DNA from: Sitta carolinensis | Taxonomy: Eukaryota; Chordata; Aves; Passeriformes; Sittidae | DNA: 64,000 bases | Direction: 5' to 3' | Assembly: GCA_032173965.1 (NCBI GenBank) | Contig: CM063287.1 | Span: 12,157,859-12,221,858, forward strand | Shown here: positions 14,101 through 27,310 of the stretch, piece by piece | Layout of the letters: every line of letters begins with the position of its first letter | How positions within the stretch are numbered: the first letter of the stretch is position 1 | The notes under the pieces: model-generated | The model's database searches: none | Seen by the model: only the letters and a program-made list of their open reading frames with translations | What the model was told of the DNA's origin: nothing | Made by a program: the position numbers and the translations under genes

Positions 14101-17100
14101 AGCCAACTATTATTAACTTAATTTACTAGGGGAAATAGTGAAGGATATGCTTGAAATAATGTATAATCAAGCATTCTTACACTGCCCTAATGACTTTTAG
14201 GCAAACCTGTTCTACTCAGTACCTCTATACTAGAAGTCCATCCTTCCCTCACTTAAGATGTTATCTTTGTATTTAACATCTCTGTGATCAAAACTTGCCA
14301 TTCTTTTCCCCTGACAAAACTCCCTCTGCATTCTACTCCAAGGTAGCTCCCCTCAACCATTCCTTTTGTTTTCCTTTTTGCATCCTTGGGGAATGTTGTC
14401 ATTTTCCAGCTTTTGGAAGCTAGATTCATTTGCCTGCATGAGATCTAGGAGTCAATAAGAACTTGAAAAAGAGAATGAATGTAGCCTTAATGCAAGACGT
14501 GGAGGTAGTCATCGTATTCTTCCCAGCACTGGGAGCAGCTGCTTTTCTGTGTAGGTCACACATCTGCTTCTAGGATTTGTTACCAGTTAAGTTGACTCCA
14601 TAAAGACACTATTTCAAGGGATTCCCTGATGGTTTATCAAGCTGGATGAAACATTGTTTGCAGTATCCCAATCTTGATTTTTAACACTGTCAATGAAGAT
14701 GCCAGTTCAGTCTGTGCATTACAAGTAATGAGTAAGTCTTGAAAACAGTTATTGGGCTAACTATATATTTCCATTTTAAGGGAGCCAAAAAAAGACCCTT
14801 CCAAAAGATGCACAGGAACACACACAAGAATTAACCTAAACTTCACTACCTGTCCAGCTATCCTTATCAATTCAACTTTTGCCTTGAGCATCCTTTATTT
14901 GGGGCTCTGAATTTATAGACAGAAATTTTGATAGCCACACTTATTTAACATTTAGGAATAGGAATAAAAAGTGCTAAACAAATTCACAAACACATATGAA
15001 GCATTCTCACTGTCACTTACATAGGCTGCATTTCAGTATATAGACCAAGCTGAAGTTGTTGTTCAATCATCATACTCCGCTATTTCAAACAGTTCAGCAT
15101 TTTGAAAACTGTTTAGAGTGATCTAGAATGAGACTGCTCAGCCATTACTTTCTGATATGGATCCTGCTTTGACATCTGAAATTATTTATCAGCACACTAA
15201 AACCAGCCCCAAGAACAGTTTTTTCAGCAGAAAGATAAACCCTGCACAAGGATGCCAACAATATGCTCATTATTTCAACTGTTCTCCAGAGCACAGGTGT
15301 CATCACATCAGAAATACAGTTGTCAAGTTAGACCTCAGTCACTTCAGACAAGCTCAACATAGCTTTATTATTATAATAGACATTTAGAAGTAGACTATGT
15401 TTATATACAATGCTAGGATAGCCTTATTTAATATTTCATATACAAAGGCCCAGTAATTTGGGATCAACTGCCATCTTACTTATGAGAACCTAACAAACAG
15501 AGGCACATTTTCCTCAAGAGTATTATATTGAGGCACTTAGGGCAAAGGACTAATAAAACATCAAGAGTTTCTCTATTTAACCTTTGAAAATCTTCAAATT
15601 AACTGTTTGAAAGCACACGAAAGTGCATGAAGGTATTTTAATCTTCTCTAGTCATTTAGCTCTGTGAAGTACTGTTTCCTCTTTATTAATTAGATAATTT
15701 TTAACTATACTAACAATAATTATCTCCCCTGTGGGCAGAACTTGCAAAAAGCATCCCTTACCGTAGCCCACATGGAATGACACATGCTCAGTCCCTGACA
15801 TTTGTAGAAAAACTTCCTGCAGCTATACTAGCCTTACTGGTACAAGTGTAGAGTCCATAAAGCAGCATACCTCAGTGAAAACAACTCCAGTGCCCCACTG
15901 AAGCTTGGAGATGGATCCAAAAAGCTCAATCATGCGTGTGCCAACAGCTAACACATTCACTTCTCACACTGATCCCAGCATCAGCAGAGCTACTGCAACA
16001 GTGACAGATTATCTAAAAGTTTTCTACGTGATCCAGACTGCACAATGTGAATGCTACTAATATATAAAAGACATAAAAAGAACCACATACTCAAAGTTCA
16101 TTCATAATTTTCTGGCACTACCGATAAAAAGTTACATCCCTTCAAAGTTCATGAAGTTTGGTAAAGCACTCAAAACTCTGTCTTGTGTTATTCAAATCAG
16201 AAAATACTCAACAGAATATACACAGCAATCTGCTAATGTTATCTTTTGATAATGGTTTCTCTGTGACTTGGTTCCCCTCTGTCCAGCCATCACTAAAATG
16301 CTAATGTTTAGATACTTTAACAGCTGATTTCCTAAAAGAATCTACTAGGAACACTGAAGACTTACAGCTAAACACTGGATAGATATCCTTTAGTTACGAG
16401 AAGATCTTGGTGGCATATCTATCCAGACGTCATTAAAGATCACTCTCAACCATATCATAAGTTTTTATTCTTGGAAAGAAATCACAGGTGAAAAATATTT
16501 TAGTAATAATTTAATTTTTAAACTCCATTTTGCCTTTCTGCTAGAGAACTTAATTATAAACTAAGAGGAAAAAGGAAAAAGACCTTTTTTTCTCACAATT
16601 CTAGTTTTTCAAGACTATCATCAAATAGTCAGTAACTCCCAAGGGCTGTGGAACTAGGACGTCAGTCAAAGAGTACAGATATGGTTAGATCAGCCAGACT
16701 TAAACCCTGGCTTCATGACTGCTAGGTGTCCTTCACTAGCTTGACTCTAGGGATTCAGTTTCAAGTAGCAACAGTATTATTACTCAACTTGAGTGAATGG
16801 GATATTCGTATTCAAACAGAACCTGCTGAATAAGTTTCTATGTCAAGTATATGAAAGTCTTATGCTAGTAAACTTCCCAATGGTTCAAGTAGGAATTGGA
16901 TTGAGTATACACAGGAAAATGAACAAACAATATTAGCTATATCCTTTGCGTTATTAAGACATTAGAACGCTGAGAAACAGCGTAACACTAATCTTTTCAT
17001 AGGAAATGGATTTCTACATTAACAACTTATGACACCAAATTATCAAAATTGAGCTTTCAGTGAGCAATGAACAGCTGTACATTAAATAACGTGTGTCCAT

Positions 17101-17335
17101 TGATATTTAACAGTGCTTTACAGCTTTGAAATAGCACAATATCATACTTCTGCTGCTTAAAATAGCAGAGAATTTTCTTTCATACACCCTAGCTCTGGGC
17201 TTCACTCTTCCTACTACTAACTCACATGAGAATTCCTAATGGTGTTGAAGCTCAGAGTCCTGACATTCTCATAAAACACTGCAGAGCAGCTGGGACATTA
17301 AGATACAGAGAAGGAAAACTTTTCAATAATATTTA

Positions 17336-17349
17336 TTTTTTTTTTTTTT
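17336..17349. repeat. Poly(T) tract, T14
   Basis: Uninterrupted T14 after ATTTA. Flanking bases show no matching direct repeat, so I do not call a retro-insertion. Confidence 0.85.
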
Positions 17350-20300
17350 GAGTAAGCATCCACTCCAATGTCTTTTGTTAACAGAAAGGCTGCAAGCTCA
17401 TGCAAGCAGGATTACAAAGATACTGGTACCTGATAAGCGAAGGGTGGCTAATCTCTGTTCAAATACCCCGGCTACGTGGGAATTTGCCTCTTGTGCACTG
17501 CTGAAAGAACCCGTTCTGGGACAAGTCTCCCATGTGGAAGTTTATGGACAAAAGCAGAGAAGTTCCTACGCAGTACGAAACAGGGAAATGGACATAAAAC
17601 ACTGAGGGTACTCCACACGACCTAAACTCTGTTGCTAAGTGAGCAGCAGACCTCCTGGCAGCTGTAGTCACAGACTAGCTGACCACACCACAGAAGGCAA
17701 TACTGTGCACATCCTGACCATACACACAACGCATTTACCTCATATTTGCACAGCTTGAAAGGGTAATATCATGTTCACTGTGGCCTTTGTTGTGTATACT
17801 CCGCTCAGCTAGGACCAAATTAAAGGGACAAGAAACAGCAGGGTAAATAAATTCCTCTCTAACATGTTCTCATTTTTCTCCAAGTGAGATTCCACAGCTC
17901 AATTCACCTTCAGTTTTGAAGAGACTCACCAATATGCAGTGAATGTCATGCTGAGCAAAAGCTTCTGAAAAACATCTCCAGGTCAGGAATAGAATAGTCT
18001 GCATCAGGTGTAAAGTGCAGATCATGTTAAACAGCAAAAAATTGAGTTTAAAAAAAAAAAATTCCAAGACAAGACTCTTTTGCCCAGGACAATCTTGGAG
18101 GGAAATTTACCAAAAAGCTAAGGAAGGGAAGCAAAAGCTAAAATTCACCATGAAGAGTGAGGCACATGAATAAAACAGTCTACTTTTACTTGACTTAAAT
18201 CAATCAAAGTCGGGAAGAGTTTAACCATAAGGACAAATATATCCCAATGAAGTTAGGTCTAAGGAAGAAACTTATGTAAATAACTGCCTAAGTTAGCTTG
18301 TACACTACCAAGTGGCTAGTGGAAAGCAAGAGCAAACTTCAGCAGGTGGTTTACACATGCACATCTCTGCCTGCCTTTCTTTAAATAGATATTTTCCCAC
18401 TCTGCCTGCCACATCTAGAAAAACATTTCTTTAAAACAAAAGAGCCTCTTCCATACTGATATACCATCTATCTTGTAAATGCTGTCTGAAAACCAATTGT
18501 CCCCTCTTTGCTTAAAAGTCTTACTTTCTCTCTCCTTGCTACCATTTAACTTTATATCTATATTATCTAACCACACAAAGACTTTGAGACATCATTTCCA
18601 CCAACAATGCTATAAAATCAAGTGGTAATACACTATATCATACTATATCACTGTCAGGTCTCTTATTTGAAGTTCATTCTCTGCAGTGAATTATTTGTTC
18701 CCCAAGACAAATGATAAAACAACTCTCAAGTATTCTTTATTTCCAGCTCAGTCTGGTGTGCATGTGTCCAAAAAAGCCCAGCTTATTGCTTCAGTGTTTT
18801 ATCTACAGCACGCAAGATGAATTTTTGTGTTTTTGTGGTGAAGGACTGACACTCAACAATTTAATGTTTTATGTCCTCTATTTAGGGTTATTTACTCCTG
18901 CTTCAAGGCAAGCCTACCATCTACTGTAAGGTGCCATAATCTTAGAAAAAACTTCTTTCCATCATGAAGATATTTCTCTTCGAAAATAAAAACACTAAAA
19001 ATCACCTCTATTCAACTCAGGAAAACCTCAGCAAGATGTTTGTTGAAAAGATTTGGTGGCAGTTTCTTCAATTCACACACTTTCAGCAATACTTCTTAAT
19101 ACAACTATAAACTGTTCTTTTTTTAAGTTATTGCACCTTAGGATGTCTTTAGTACTTTCTAAGATTTTTCTCCCACTGTGTTGGCTATTTATTTTTATGC
19201 ATTCACAACCACAAGTAAACAAGTATCTTAGCTCCTATCTCCTGGAGACATCACCTCCACTTGCCATGAAATGCTCCTGTTCAAGTAAAAGATCTGCTGT
19301 TTGCAATTTTTAAAAGCAAACAAAAAAACACTACATGTAGCAGCCTAGAATTAGATGGACACAGCTGTGGATGGTACTTGATGGATGACATCAAGTTTTA
19401 AATCAGAAATTTTCAGAGTTTTCAGCACCATATTAGCTCACTCTCCAAAACTAATTTCAGTGATCTAAGGCTTGTTGAAGAAAGCTACTACAACCATTTT
19501 TTCTTTTTTTAAACAGACCAGTTACAAGACAGAATCAGATCTAGACATCCTGCTCTAAGGTGACACAACAAGTGTTTCGTGAGTACCTACTTGCAGCCCA
19601 AGAACCCCCAGTTATAAGGCATGGGGTTTAAGAGCTTGGTCAGCAAGTAGGCCTTTAAAGGCCAGGTAGCAATACTGGGGCCTAGAGCCCAGGAATGAAA
19701 GTAGTTTATCGAAAAAAAAAGTTACATTTTGAGTAGTAATGCATACCATGGAATATCCTAGTTTAATATAGTAATATCTTGAAGGAAATATTTTAAATCC
19801 ATTATCTGATTGTTCTTATTGACTTCAAATATTCTCTAGAAATAAACCTTACCCTCTGGGATTCCTACTAAACTCTAATCTGCAAAGGTAAACTCTCAGT
19901 TCAAAGCCAGCTGTAGAAAGCTTCAACATTTCAATGAATCTGTGTTCAGCAGTCAAACTAATGTTCTGAGACACAGGAACCAACTGCTGTTCTGTGACTA
20001 AAACCATTTGTAAAAATTAATCACTTAGAAATATAGGAAATATGAGAGACTATCCGACTTTAGCCCTCATTTAGGATGGCAGACATTGCCCAATAAAAAA
20101 AAAACCAAACAAAAACCTAAACTAAATCAAAATTAACCCCCCACCAGAAGAACACAGCACACTGAAGCACAAGTGCAAAACAAACAGAAAGGAAAGGGCA
20201 AGGACATAGATAGTTTCTGGTAACCATAAGAGACAAATGGTTCAAAGAACCTGCTCATTCTTGCAACTTGGCTAAAGAAGCTAGTGCTGGCTGCATTAGA

Positions 20301-20692
20301 CATCATCATATGACAAAGAGCAATTAAAATGCAGAACTTAAGGGAAGGCAGCTGCAGCATCCAAACACACAGCACACCAAAAGGGAAACAGCATTCAAAA
20401 CAACAGAGCCAGTGCATACCACACAAATCGCCATGCTATTACGACATAGAGATAAAAAGAGCAATTTCAAGAAGGTACAGTTGTGCAAAAATAAGAACAC
20501 TGAGCTTCATCAGTACTCCTAGAATTCTTATGCAAGAAAACTGAGTCACAAAAGACCTCAAACTGCTAAAATAGATTATGTAGATATTACTTGACTGAAT
20601 TATTGTGGTTGCTTCAAAAATCTGACCTTGTGTTAATTAAGGACAACACACTTGAAGAAACACACATCTAAGCCACATTTCAGTTGACCCAA

Positions 20693-20708
20693 TTTTTTTT
20701 TTTTTTTT
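20693..20708. repeat. Poly(T) tract, T16
   Basis: Uninterrupted T16 between ACCCAA and GTCCAAAA. No flanking direct repeat seen. Confidence 0.85.
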
Positions 20709-21280
20709 GTCCAAAACAAATTAAGGGCTTCTAAAATCTGGTACAGCGGAATTTAACAGGTTTATTTCTTCATAAACCAGAATGTGTATCTGTCACACTA
20801 ATTTGTTGTCAAGACCAGCATCATTTAAAAGTCCAAATCAAGCATGAATGCTACCTATGCACACAAAGAGAAGGCTTTCCCAAAAATCAGCTAACTGCTG
20901 CAGAAAAGACTGCTCATTTAAGGGAATATACAAGACCACAGTTGGGAGAAGTCTCTCTCTAGTACACTATCTAAAAGCAAATGATACAAGCTGAGAACTT
21001 AAACACTTTTTGCAGAAATTTGAAACTGTTTTTCAAACAAAACACAGCCAGCCTCATATCTGTCTCACAGGCAAAAACAGCAAAGCAGCAAACCAGTGAA
21101 CAGTTCTTGTTCACTGTGATAAGGAAGATGTATGATAATGTCTTTACAAACAATTCTATGGTTGAAGGTATGGGTGTTAACATGCTTTAAAAGGGGCTTA
21201 ATGTCTCTACTAATTCCAAGCAGCAGCTTGACTCATGAAGCAGACAAGTGGGTCTGCACAAGCCTGAATTTCAGAACTTT

Positions 21281-21721
21281 GGGGTAAAATGACAGGTCGA
21301 AGGGGGACTATGTGGTGGGAGGTTTGGAAAGGCTATACCTTTCTGGTACCTCAGCCAAAGGGGAAAGGAAGAGGACAAAACGCAGCCAGAAGTTCAGGAG
21401 AAATGGAGGCTGCACCCTCGAAATGACAAGCGAGATAACCCTGCAGGAATGTGCCCCAGCCGACTCTCTCCCTTTATGCGAATGAAGTTGAAGGACTCCT
21501 GTCTCTTTTACAGACGTTTTTCCTAGCATGTTTTTCCATACAGCTGCCATGTTCGGAACATCATAACACTGGAGAACTACCCACAATTTAGCCAAGCTAC
21601 AGCTGTTTAAAGAGTAGCTGCAGTGTGATAGCAGACAAATCTGTTCTGATCCCTGCAAGGAACCAGTTCTACTGGTCTTGGTTTGTTGTGCTGCAAATTG
21701 TCTTGCCCTCCCAAGAACCAA
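21281..21721. other. CpG-richer segment, unassigned, possible old retro-sequence
   Basis: This segment differs from its AT-rich, CpG-poor surroundings: about eight CpGs fall within roughly 300 bp and GC is visibly higher. The minus strand is open for 137 codons (21308-21721). The plus strand also has long stretches between few stops, for example about 45 codons around 21440-21590. Neither translation contains a domain I can name. The texture resembles a decayed interspersed element such as an ERV fragment, but I cannot identify terminal features or a family. A pseudogene or lncRNA exon are alternatives. Confidence 0.25.
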
Positions 21722-23391
21722 CTCCCAAAGATGCCAACTAACACCCAGATTTGAAAAACAGTCCTACTGAGGAGAAGGCTTTCCTACTTTTTGCTTTCCC
21801 AACGCAAACAGACCACATCAGTTTAGTTGTCATTCTTGAAGCATACAACTTGGACTAACTCTCAAGCAAAAGGATTCATTTTTAGCAGGTACAAATGAAA
21901 CTACATGACCGACTTCATTTGCTTTCCATTTCACCCTTGGTCCCTTCTTTGTATATGCACTTCATTTCCATTGCAAAAGAATTGGTTTTGTTTTGCAAGG
22001 TTCTCATGTCAGCCAGTATTAGGAACACAAAGATTCTTTTGTATATTGTACTTGCTATTTTTCTTTCCTCACTCCTCTTCCTAATAGACAAAATGTACCT
22101 CATTAAAAATTACTTTGCAACTGAAAAATGCTCCAGTTACTTGGTGAATTCTTGCTTTCTGCCTATCAGTTGAAGTTGGTACAAAAGGTACTTATTATCA
22201 CACTAGCTAAAAAAAAAAAAAAAAAAAGATATTATCTAATTGTACTAATCAGTAGATTTTATCAAGAATGTAAGGTAATATACATTGCAGCAAAGGTAAT
22301 GTACTTTCAAAACACTCTGCAAATAACACTGATATTGTAACATTAGGAGTACCATACTAAAATGTATCTAACACTGATCAAGCATAGTATTGAATTTTTT
22401 AAATATCAGAACTTAACTCTTACTACAGATAGAAATTCTCTTTGCATGTAAGTTAGGAACAGAGGGTACTAAGTCTACATTGACAGAGCAAAACAATCAA
22501 TTGCACCTGGTTACTCAACAGCTATCAGCATGCTATATCTACTGATTACCAATTTAATTTACAACTAAGGTTAAGTCTGTGCCTATGCTTGGGACTACCT
22601 CTCTTGAAAACTTCACTAGACCTGGATATATTTTCATCCCATTTGAAGACATTTATTAGCTTATTTTTAAATGCTGCCTCATCAGCATAGACAGAAGCAT
22701 TGAGAGCCAGCACAAATAATTCACTAGGTAAAAACTGAGAAACAGCTAACACTAGGAAGGGTGTCTGAATACCCCATGCTACTTTTGAATAAGACCATCT
22801 GCTGAAATACTAATCTTCACAAATTATATGGTTTCCACAAATAAAATAGGTCTCTGACCAACACAAAGAAATTAAAAATTTATTTAATTGAATATCGTTT
22901 TCTTCTTCATAACCCTAATACATTGACATTTCTCTTTTTCTTTTACTAGAATGCAAATTCACATTTCAATATGAAAGCTTCACTTGGTTTTATCCTGCAT
23001 TTTGTTACTATGAATGTGACAATAGAAGTCCAGGAATTTACAGTACCTTGTTTAAGGGAGAAGCTGAAATCAGTATATAAATAATTCAGCAAAGAAACAC
23101 AGGGCAGCTCACAAAGGACAGTTCTGAGACCAGATGACCAGGGACCTCACTGCAATACAGTATACTTTCACAAGTGGAAAAGGTGTACTAGTTCTGCACC
23201 TGTTCAAAGGAACAAAACTTGGGGTTTTCTACAAACTACTCAAAATACAGTAAAATCAATAACCAGAGGAGTTCAAAAACACAGCCATTGTAGCCTTATA
23301 GAACATGCACTTGAAAACACACCTGAATATTAACTCTTTCAAAATTAAGTGAAGTTTTTTTCAGACTCAAATCTACAGCCTATTCAATTCT
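21722..23391. other. AT-rich DNA, no gene recognised
   Basis: Stop-rich in all frames, with short open frames only (92 codons at most). Contains the A19 tract listed separately. Nothing else recognised. Confidence 0.6.
22209..22227. repeat. Poly(A) tract, A19
   Basis: Uninterrupted A19. A 7-bp match TATTATC occurs at 22193-22199 and 22230-22236, but nine other bases separate the left copy from the tract, so a target-site duplication is not convincing. Confidence 0.85.
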
Positions 23392-23400
23392 GAAAAAAAG

Positions 23401-23445
<45 letters not shown>

Positions 23446-23514
23446 AAAAAAGAAAAACAAAAAAGAAAAACAAAAAAGAAAAAGAAAAAGAAAAAAGAAA
23501 AAAAAAGAAAAAAG
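23392..23514. repeat. 123-bp A-rich low-complexity tract
   Basis: An almost pure A tract with isolated G and two C. It includes A32 at 23401-23432 and A18 at 23434-23451, then grades into (GAAAAA)n-like units. No T occurs in it. It is the longest simple-sequence block in the window. The gradient from pure A to imperfect units looks like expansion and decay of a poly(A) seed. It is strongly strand-asymmetric and expected to disfavour nucleosomes. Its true length may be affected by sequencing or assembly error. Confidence 0.95.
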
Positions 23515-24366
23515 TCCTCTAAGTCTTAGAGAAAACCTCTTTCCTAAAGCCTAGGGATCAGCTCTCTTCTGCTCCACCTCTAAAAGTGAAAATTCCAGTT
23601 TTATCAGAGAAAAATAAACCCCAAACCAATGTCAAATACATATTATCAAACGGACCTGCAAACTTTACACTGCAGACCAAACCTGTCATTTAGTTATCAT
23701 GACAGAAACATCTTTACATGACTGCTTTCTTCTCCTGCTGTCATGATCATCAAGTGTCAACTACAGTGTCTTCATGGACATGATAGAATGGTAAACATCT
23801 GAGGGCAAATGAGTCAGAGAGAAAAAAAAGTCTTGCTTAAAATAACAGGAAGAAATGAATTATAAGCCCAACAAGGAACACTTATAATATGACTGCTATA
23901 ACTTCATTGTCCCATTCCAATGTTTCCATCTCAATATAAGGGCTATGACTAAGTCTTGTTCATTACCACATGCCATCTTCAACACTTAGTTGTCTTTGAC
24001 AGCGTTCTAAGTCATGACCCATGTCATTTGTTACATATTCTCCTTATAAGCAATTGAGTTTCTCCTTGACATTTTCAGGCTAGCATTTTCACCCACTGCT
24101 CTTGGGTACACAGGACAGCACCTTAACATAATGTAAAAATAAGTTTTAACACAGTAAAGTGGACGACAACTACTGTACTCAAACAGCAATAACCCTGTCT
24201 TAGAGTACATCATTGTAAAAGACGTACCTTTATTAATGCACAGAAGTCTAAGACAGTAAAAAAAAATTAGAAGTTTACTTCCTCCTACCAAATGACTGTT
24301 CCACATTCTGAATATCTAACATAATGATATTCATACCATATTAGCCCATACCAGAAATACAAGGTG

Positions 24367-24381
24367 ATTTGCAATGCAAAT
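24367..24381. promoter_or_regulatory. Palindromic octamer (PORE-like) motif
   Basis: ATTTGCAATGCAAAT is a 7-bp inverted repeat around one central A. It contains the POU octamer ATGCAAAT at 24374-24381. From memory, the PORE element bound by Oct-factor dimers is ATTTGAAATGCAAAT, which differs at one position. The sequence match is direct; activity is inference. A single motif found by eye in 64 kb is weak evidence of function. Confidence 0.35.
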
Positions 24382-24424
24382 TCAGCAGCTCAGAGAAATT
24401 TTTCAAGTTGTTTGCAACTACAAG

Positions 24425-24444
24425 GGGAGGTTTTTTGACCTCCC
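24425..24444. repeat. Short perfect hairpin
   Basis: GGGAGGT, loop TTTTTG, then ACCTCCC form a 7-bp perfect stem with a 6-nt loop, 43 bp after the octamer palindrome. There is no following T run on the plus strand and no larger precursor-like stem was found by eye. Confidence 0.6.
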
Positions 24445-27310
24445 TCTGTTCAGTGAGTTATTTCTGATTTAAACAGGTGTTTGAGGGGCCAAGTTAGAAG
24501 CCAGCAGTATCCTTCACTGACTGGCATCCCCAGGCCAATAGAGTATGTGCAACATTCCACTATAGTGAGGATTTATATACATCTGAGTTTGAGGCATTGC
24601 TCTGCTGCTGTATACATATGAAAAGCTGCTTCTGCTCTGAATATAAAAGCCATTTCATATATTCTTCTCTTTCCCTTCCTTTTGTTAGTTTTCTTTATTT
24701 ATACATTTGTCTTCATTCCCAAAAGGAATATCAAGGCAAGACCTTACGTCAGGATTTTTCTTCTATTAACCCCTAAGAAGTGCTCAAAAATATGTTTCTG
24801 GCAATTACATTCAGTTTAGAAAAGTATTTTTCTGAATACCACACTGCATAGTTATGTGCAGTGCAACCATTATGGGCCAGGAATTGCTCCATTGAAAACA
24901 GTAAGACTAGAGATTTGTGACCAATAAACAGAAAATCAAGATTGTATGTCTGAACAACTTACCACAGCATGTAAAAGCCAGAAGGGTTGTCAAAAAATTT
25001 TATTGACACAGGCAAAAAAAAATGTAAAAGTTTTGAAAAGAACAATCGTGAAATACTACACTGGAATCCAGCATTTGAACAACTTCAGCCTTGGAATCTC
25101 AGAATTTGTCTAAATTATATATTAATTCTCTGTCAGAAGAAAATTTCAATTTCAGAACTGAAGCCCTGAACCTTCTTGATTCTGCACAGCCTAAACACAT
25201 TTGTCAAAACACCTTCTGGACAAGCTGGCAGTACATCAGATTTCCAAATCCCAGTAACAATCAGAATTTCACAAAGCAGTTTCATCATGTCCTTATAAAA
25301 CTTTTCTGCAGCGCTGAGCGAGCCCCTGTCCTCATCACAGATGACTATCACACAGCAGCAGCAGCACACACATCGTTATGCTCCTCACATCCCGCCCTGC
25401 AGCCAGCCAGAGACTGCAATCAGGTACCTGATCATAATGCAAGTCACATCAGCTGGACTGCTGCCGCAGTGAACTGATCCATGCTGGTGCCTTGATGCAA
25501 ATACAAGGACACCAGGGCCATAAGACATAGGACCCTGTCTCTGTACTACAAACACCGTTTTCCAGATGGAGCATTCCAGGCCTCTTGCTTCTCTTGCAGG
25601 TATGCTGCCTACCTACATTCCCTCTTAGCCTCCAGCTGAGCAATGGCATCGTGTGGCACATTACATAAATAAATGGAAGAGCGCTGCAAAGCGGGAATTG
25701 TGGGAACAAACACTCTTTAACCACTAAGTTGCTACTGTGTTGTCAGTACTGTGGCACTACTTCTTACTGCAAGTGATGTGTTTTCTCATCATCTGCGCCA
25801 TGTGAAAACTTGCCTAATAGCCTTGAAGCACTGAATTTAAAGAAAACGCTTGTCAAACATACTTAAACTGATTACTGATCAAAAAAATCACTACTACAAT
25901 GTTAAACAGACATTTCTGATTTTTTTTGTGTTTCATATACATAATAAATAATAATAAAAATCTTGATAAATTACATACAAGTGTGTACGTAACTTGCAAG
26001 TAACAGAATAAACAGTTAATACATGAAAATATTAAGTCCTAAGTCTACATACTAGTTTTATTGTCCTAGCATCCCAACAGAAGTGTTAGTGCCACAGAAC
26101 AATCCTCACATGATGTGCTTCTTGAATACACTCAGTAGGATAATATACTGAAGCTGTTGCAACCTGAGGTATTGTCAAGCAAGTACCGGATGAGAACTAC
26201 AAGTAGAGGAGAAGGCATTTTTTTAAATTCCCTCTTTCCATCTTATTTCATTTTGCCCAGATTTCTCTCTCAAAATTAGCATTTTCATTATCACCCTCAC
26301 CTACACTAGACATTTGCCCTTGTCAACTAGTGAGAATCAGCCCCTGCACACATTACCACATCAGTTTGAAGGTATGAAGAGAACACACATTGCCAAAGCA
26401 GCCACAGCAACACTAGTGCTTCTGCTGTTTAATACATTTGATTCACCAGTCTTCTAACAGGAACCACCCAGCACAGCAGCTGCATGGGAAAAAAAAATAT
26501 TTACATCTCACAAGGTAAGGATGAACAATAAACCTCTACAGGAAAAAAAAATATTTTTTTCACCTTAAACTGAAAAGTGGCAAAACATTCATCACAAACA
26601 GACTTGAACTGAAGCTATAAAACCTTCAACTAACAAGCATATCTGAACCACAGCAAAACATCCAGCACAGACACTGGAGGACAAGCACTAATATCAGGGG
26701 ATGTATAACATGAATCCTTCTGACCAAGCAACTAGCCTTAGGACTACCAGGAATTAAATAGGATCTGTGAATAAGGGGTGGTGCTTTCCTGACTCCAAAG
26801 GCACCCTCAGTATAGTATAGGAACACAGAAAATGTTACTTGCCATGACCACCCTTCTATAGAAAATAGATTTGACATCTATTTACTTTGATAACTCTATG
26901 CAAACCTGGTGGAAAACCCACTCCTCCTCAAAGGTAAAAACTTTCTTTTCAGAGAGCAAGGGTTTTTTAAACTTATATCAGAGTCTACCAATTATGGATG
27001 AATTTTCACCACTTCAGTAAATGGAGAAAGGTACTTCACCAGTTTCCATTTCTAAGACGGAAGGCCAAACAGAGTGCAGAGCATCAATATCCACAAGCAT
27101 ACACAACAGGCAGTGACAGCAGATTTCTAACCCTTTCAAGCCATAAAGTCAAAATTTATCCACAGCAAACAAGTCAAATAATGAATTCAGACTCTCATCT
27201 TCAGATTTAAGCTTGCCTTTACACAGGGTAAGACTATTATTCTACTTGAGACCTACATGCTTGAGGACTTTGACATAACAACTTATTTGATCTGCTGAAA
27301 GTATGTAAAG

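Larger units (their letters stand above)
9330..21280. other. AT-rich DNA, no gene recognised
   Basis: About 12 kb with no exon, RNA gene or nameable interspersed repeat that I can support. Open frames stay below about 100 codons, and none gives a recognisable domain. Homopolymer tracts inside it are listed separately. A plus-strand open frame at 17348-17605 starts just after a T14 tract; on the minus strand this resembles the poly(A) end of a retrocopy, but no AATAAA lies upstream and no parent protein was recognised. Confidence 0.6.
23515..27310. other. AT-rich DNA, no gene recognised
   Basis: No supported exon. A 128-codon plus-strand open frame at 25091-25477 has no recognised domain. The stretch holds the octamer palindrome and hairpin at 24367-24444, a CAG x4 run near 25351-25366, and two copies of GGAAAAAAAAATATTT at 26487-26502 and 26541-26556 (54 bp apart). 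Confidence 0.55.

Noticed and set aside
17336..17605. Minus-strand processed retrocopy ending in poly(A)
   Set aside because: No AATAAA-type signal before the A tract, no flanking direct repeat and no recognisable parent protein.
22193..22236. Target-site duplication around the A19 tract
   Set aside because: The 7-bp match is short, AT-rich and separated from the tract by nine other bases.
25091..25477. 128-codon plus-strand open frame
   Set aside because: Low-information peptide ending in a CAG-derived Ala run; no domain.
26487..26556. Two copies of GGAAAAAAAAATATTT as a regulatory pair
   Set aside because: Both are low-complexity A/T words in AT-rich DNA; chance recurrence is likely.
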